NCBI GenBank assembly: GCA_024036415.1
Contig: JAMWET010002884.1
Span: 35,001-99,000 of the forward strand
Direction: 5' to 3'
Length of the DNA: 64,000 nt
Source: Prochilodus magdalenae
Lineage: Eukaryota > Chordata > Actinopteri > Characiformes > Prochilodontidae
Below the pieces are notes generated by a model. That model saw only the letters and a list, made by a program, of their open reading frames with translations, searched no databases and was not told where the DNA came from. Made by a program: the position numbers and the translations under genes. This document shows, piece after piece, positions 59,267 to 64,000 of the stretch; the first letter of the stretch is position 1; the number at the start of each line of letters is the position of its first letter.

Positions 59267-62200
59267 TAGCTTAAAGACTGCTACCAGAACACGACTACAC
59301 GACTAAAGACAGCTACCAGAACACGACTACACCACTAAAGACTGCTACCAGAACACGACTACACCACTAAAGACTGCTACCAGAACACAGCTACACCACT
59401 AAAGACTGCTACCAGAACACGACTACACGACTAAACACTGCTACAAGAACACGACTACCAGAACACGACTACACCACTAAAGACTGCTACCACAACACAA
59501 CTACGCCACTAAAGACTGCTACCAGAACACAACTACACCACTAAAGACTGCTACCAGAACATGACTACACCACTAAAGACTGCTACCAGAACATGACTAC
59601 ACCACTAAAGACTGCTACCAGAATATGACTACAAGAACATGGCGTCACCACTAAAGACTGCTACCAGAACATGACTACACCACTAAAGACTGCTACCAGA
59701 ACACGACTACACGACTAAACACTGCTACCAGAACACGACTACCAGAACACGACTACACCACTAAAGACTGCTACCACAACACGACTACACCACTAAAGAC
59801 TGCTACCAGAACACAACTACACCACTAAAGACTGCTACCAGAACACGACTACACCACTAAAGACTGCTACCAGAATATGACTACAAGAACATGGCGTCAC
59901 CACTAAAGACTGCTACCAGAACACGACTACACCACTAAAGACTGCTACCAGAACACGACTACACCACCAAAGACTGCTACCAGAATATGACTACAAGAAC
60001 ATGGCTGCACCACTAAAGACTGCTACCAGAACATGACTACACCACTAAAGACTGCTACCAGAATATGACTACAAGAACATGGCTACACCACTAAAGACTG
60101 CTACCAGAACACGACTACACCACTAAAGACTACTACCAGAACACGACTACACGACTAAACACTGCTACCAGAACACGACTACCAGAACACGACTACACCA
60201 CTAAACACTGCTACCACAACACGACTACGCCACTAAAGACTGCTACCAGAACACAACTACACCACTAAAGACTGCTACCAGAACACGACTACACCACTAA
60301 AGACTGCTACCAGAATATGACTACAAGAACATGGCGTCACCACTAAAGACTGCTACCAGAACACGACTACATCACTAAAGACTGCTACCAGAACACGACT
60401 ACACCACTAAAGGCCGCTACCAGAACACGACTACACCACTAAAGACCGCTACCAGAACACGACTACACCACTAAAGACTGCTACCAGAATATGACTACAA
60501 GAACATGGCTGCACCACTAAAGACTGCTACCAGAACACGACTACACCACCAAAGACTGCTACCAAAACACGACTACACCACTAAATACTGCTACCAGAAC
60601 ACGACTACACCACTAAATACTGCTACCAGAACACGACTACACGACTGAAGACTGCTACCAGAACACAACTACACCACTAAAGACTGCTACCAGAACACGA
60701 CTACACTACTAAAGACTGCTACCAGAACACGACTACACTACTAAAGACTGCTACCGGAACACGACTACACCACTAAACACTGCTACAAGAACACGACTAC
60801 CAGAACACGACTACACCACTAAAGACTGCTACCACAACACGACTACGCCACTAAAGACTGCTACCAGAACACAACTACACCACTAAAGACTGCTACCAGA
60901 ACACGACTACACCACTAAAGACTGCTACCAGAATATGACTACAAGAACATGGCGTCACCACTAAAGACTGCTACCAGAACACGACTACACCACTAAAGAC
61001 TGCTACCAGAACACGACTACACCACCAAAGACTGCTACCAAAACACGACTACACCACTAAATACTGCTACCAGAACATGACTACACCACTAAATACTGCT
61101 ACCAGAACACGACTACACCGCGAAAGATTGCTTTCAGAACATGACTACACCACTAAAGACTGCTACCAGAACACAACTACAACACTAAAGACCGCTACCA
61201 GAACACAACTACACCACTAAAGACTATACCAGAACACAACTACACCACTAAAGACTGCTACCTGAACACGACTACACTACTAAAGACTGCTACCGGAACA
61301 CGACTACACCACTAAAGACTGCTACCATAACACGACTACACCACTAAAGACTGCTACCAGAACACGACGACACCACTAAAGACTACACCACTAAAGACTG
61401 CTACCAGAACACGACTACACCACTAAACACTGCTACCAGAACACGACTACACCACTAAAGACTGCTACCAGAACACGACTACACCACTAAAGACTACACC
61501 ACTAAACACTGCTACCAGAACACGACTACCATAACACAACTACACCACTAAAGACTACACCACAAAAGACTGCAACCAGAACACGACTACACTACTAAAG
61601 ACTGCTACCAGAATATGACTACAAGAACATGGCTTCACCACTAAAGACTGCTACCAGAACACGACTACACCACTGAAGACTGCTACCAGAACATGACTAC
61701 ACCACTAAAGACTGCTACCAGAACACGACTACACCACTAAAGACTGCTACCAGAATATGACTACAAGAACATGGCTGCACCACTAAAGACTGCTACCAGA
61801 ACACGACTACACCACTAAAGACTGCTACCAGAACACGACTACACCACTAAAGACTGCTACCAGAACATGACTACACCACCAAAGACTGCTACCAGAACAC
61901 GACTACACCACTAAACACTGCTACCTGAACACGACTACACCACTAAAGACTGCTACCAGAACACGACTACACCGCTAAAGACTGCTTTCAGAACATGACT
62001 ACACCACTAAAGACTGCTACCAGAACACAACTACACCACTAAAGACTGCTACCAGAACACAACTACACCACTAAAGACTGCTACCAGAACACGACTACAC
62101 CACTAAAGACTACACCACTAAAGACTGCTACCAGAACACGACTACACCACTAAACACTGCTACCAGAACACGACTACCAGAACACGACTACACCACTAAA

Positions 62201-62490
62201 GACTACACCACTAAACACTGCTACCAGAACACGACTACCAGAACACGACTACACCACTAAAGACTACACCACTAAAGACTGCTACCAGAACACGACTACA
62301 CCACTAAAGACTACACCACAAAAGACTGCTACCAGAACATGACTACACCACTAAAGACAGCTACCAGAACACGACTACACCTCTAAAGACTGCTACCAGA
62401 ACATGACTACACCTCTAAAGACTGCTACCAGAACATGACTACACCACTAAAGACTGCTACCAGAACACGACTACACCTCTAAAGACTGCT
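59267..62490. repeat. 32-bp minisatellite array 2
   Basis: About 100 units of the same sequence as array 1, but dominated by the AGAACACGAC form (CG) where array 1 has AGAACATGAC (TG). A composite CCAGAATATGACTACAAGAA plus CATGGC unit recurs about ten times and marks a further higher-order pattern. No LINE sequence flanks it, unlike array 1. Confidence 0.97.
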
Positions 62491-62511
62491 AAACAAACAA
62501 TAACAAGCGTA

Positions 62512-63036
62512 CAGCTCTGGAAATAAATAACAGACCACTCCAGTCTATTCTTAAATGAGCATCTCCACATGTACAGCAGCTGCTCTTAAGAGAACCCTTT
62601 CGAACCATGCCCAGAGATCTGAAGAAAGAAGTTCAGGTCAGGTCTGTTCCATCCTGAACACATTAAACACAGCGATTCATAAGAACAAGGTCAACCAGCA
62701 AACACACAGGACACCACAGATACAGACTGGCAGAGGGCCAAAACAACTCTCTACTGACCATGATGACCGCCGCCTCATCATAAGACGACGTCAAGTAACC
62801 TACAGAAAGAATGGTGAGTGTCAGCGAATTGTTTGCAACAGGCTTGTGGAGGCCTTTCTGTTATTTCGACCATCATAGTCATTTTCTAATTTAAAAAGAT
62901 CTCAGATTTGGGAGACATGTTTCCAGTAGTGTATAGAATAAAGCAAAACTGCTCATTGGTCAAACACAAACCCGTCGACTGTAAAACTAGAGAAACTGAT
63001 CGTTTTGAGGTGGTCTCTTACTTTTGTCCAGAGCTG
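62512..63036 (+). mobile_element. Deletion-derivative Tc1-like element (family F)
   Basis: 525 bp with inverted termini CAGCTCTGGAAATAAATAAC and (inverse) CAGCTCTGGACAAAAGTAAG; TA precedes the left end (62510-62511), while the right flank reads TC. A frame at 62555-62878 includes GRGPKQLSTDHDDRRLI, typical of the linker between the two N-terminal helix-turn-helix motifs of Tc1-like transposases. The catalytic domain is absent. Confidence 0.85.
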
Positions 63037-63362
63037 TCTTCACTGGCTTCCTGTCGTTGCCCGCATCAGATTTAAAACTCTAATGCTGGCCTACAAAGCC
63101 AAGAATGGACCAGCGCCTCCCTACCTTATGGCAATGGTGAAGAGTCGAACTGTAGCTCGAGCCCTTCTAGCTTCAAGTACAGCTTGACTCGAACCGCCAT
63201 CCCTGAGGACACATGGAAGACAAGCGTCCAGGCTCTTCTCTGTCCTGGCTCCCAGATGGTGGAATGAACTCCCACTGGGCGTCAGAACAGCGGAGTCTAT
63301 CGCGGTCTTCAAACGCAGACTGAAGACCCATCTCTTCGTAATGCACTTCAGTAAATGAGCTC
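63037..63362 (+). mobile_element. Non-LTR retrotransposon C-terminal fragment
   Basis: The plus strand encodes LHWLPVVARIRFKTLMLAYK and AKNGPAPPYL, then, after a stop and frame change, RLFSVLAPRWWNELPLGVRT and AESIAVFKRRLKTHLF. This is the terminal domain after the reverse transcriptase in one of the fish LINE lineages. Which clade is uncertain. The left edge is exactly the end of the Tc1-like element. Confidence 0.8.
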
Positions 63363-63454
63363 TAGTAGGGGTGCAAGTTGTGTGTATTGTGTTGCACTTT
63401 AATGACCTTTTCTCCTCTATAGGAATGAGCACTGGGCTGGGGTTGCCAGGTAAT
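63363..63454. other. Short spacer, possibly LINE 3'UTR
   Basis: AGGGGTGCAAGTTGTGTGTATTGTGTTGCACTTTAATGACC-like sequence may be the 3'UTR of the preceding LINE fragment; not certain. Confidence 0.35.
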
Positions 63455-63695
63455 GGTGTGGTTTGTGTAGCTCAGCGGATAACACCACTACTACTACTTC
63501 AGGGAACCACCAGCACCACATGTGGGAGACTAGGGTTTGATTCCCGGTCTAGGTGACTATGCTGAGTTACTAATAAGTGACTAATAAGAGTCCTTGGGCA
63601 AGACTCCTAACACCACATTGGCCCACCTGTAATATGATTAACCTTGTAAGTCGCTCTGGATAAGAGCGTCAGCTAAATGCCATAAATGTAATGGT
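63455..63695 (+). mobile_element. tRNA-headed SINE (V-SINE-like), nearly full length
   Basis: Pol III A-box-like TGTAGCTCAGCGG at 63466 and B-box GGGTTTGATTCCC at 63533, a body with CCTTGGGCAAGACTCC, and the fish tail TTGTAAGTCGCTCTGGATAA (about 63643) ending TAAATGCCATAAATG. Same family as 11998-12183 and 35684-35846 but better preserved. A functional tRNA is excluded by the long tail and unpaired arms. Confidence 0.85.
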
Positions 63696-63719
63696 TCCCA
63701 TGCTGTAGGTCTGTGTATT

Positions 63720-63882
63720 AATCTCTAGGTACCAGCACTGGCCCCCTGTTCGGGCTCTGAGCTCATGGTGAGTTCTAGGCTCTAAACTTCCTGTACTAGC
63801 TGGAATATTATCCAACGGAACACAAAGCATGGTTGTAAGTCGCTCTGGTCAAGAGCGTCTGCTAAATACCTTAAATGTATAT
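63720..63882 (+). mobile_element. SINE-tail-bearing fragment
   Basis: CCAACGGAACACAAAGCATG, then TTGTAAGTCGCTCTGGTCAA and GCTAAATACCTTAAATG match 30932-31012. The part before it (GTACCAGCACTGGCCCCCTG) is not recognised as a tRNA head. Confidence 0.6.
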
Positions 63883-64000
63883 GAGCATACACCATTTACT
63901 GGGGATTCCAGGCTAAAGCCGGCATTTGGTACTCTGATAGCTGTAAGAGGCAGTAGCACATGATGAGATCCATCAACCTCCTTCTTTAGAATTCACAATT

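Noticed and set aside
62555..62878. 107-codon frame as an independent gene
   Set aside because: Lies wholly between Tc1-like termini and shows transposase N-terminal linker sequence.
63461..63550. Possible tRNA gene with A and B boxes
   Set aside because: Arms do not fold into a tRNA and the sequence continues into a SINE body and tail.

Overview
The window reads as vertebrate, almost certainly teleost, nuclear DNA. The evidence is an ephrin-A first exon with a consensus splice donor, several lineages of Tc1/mariner relics, L2-type LINE 3' ends, tRNA-headed fish SINEs with the common 3' tail, hAT and TTAA-type MITEs, and very abundant CT/GA, TG/CA, ATT and GATA microsatellites. An otophysan (characin or catfish-like) is my guess from the repeat mix; it is inference only.

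Only one host-gene segment can be supported: coding exon 1 of an ephrin-A gene, best matched to efna3, on the minus strand at 5655-5749. It sits in a CpG-rich promoter/5'UTR block that reaches about 6250. The gene runs toward lower coordinates. Positions 1-5654 are therefore the start of a long intron 1, and no second exon is visible there. Everything above about 6.25 kb lies upstream of the gene and I see no other exon in it. It opens with about 1.1 kb of nearly pure polypyrimidine DNA next to the promoter.

Layout: 1-5.65 kb, intron 1 with a Tc1 relic at the very edge and a foldback MITE. 5.65-9.3 kb, exon, CpG block, CT tracts and a 4 x 145-bp tandem repeat. 9.3-19.2 kb, relics of several Tc1-like families, a SINE, a MITE, an AT palindrome and GATA tracts. 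19.2-23.3 kb, a 67-bp satellite whose centre looks like uncorrected sequence. 23.3-31 kb, mostly unassigned DNA with a TTAA MITE, a copied 0.6-kb segment between 91-bp direct repeats, and TG/CA tracts. 31-43.2 kb, dense mobile DNA: two hAT MITEs with recoverable target duplications, a probable solo LTR, a SINE inside a Tc1, an internally deleted Tc1 inside another Tc1, and an L2 3' end. 43.9-47.4 kb, an acidic-codon-like GAT/GAA tract split by a MITE, a 228-bp duplication and a second MITE copy. 47.9-62.5 kb, six minisatellite arrays (21, 21, about 29, 32/33, 32 and 32 bp). One of these has expanded inside an L2 LINE between the reverse transcriptase and its 3'UTR. 62.5-64 kb, another Tc1 derivative, a LINE C-terminal fragment and SINEs.

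I found no new gene system. The most informative content is the record of transposition and repeat growth: two equal-length deletion derivatives of one Tc1 element, exact empty-site reconstructions for nested insertions, the LINE-hosted minisatellite with 551-bp and 188-bp higher-order repeats, and the templated-insertion scar at 27.7-28.5 kb.
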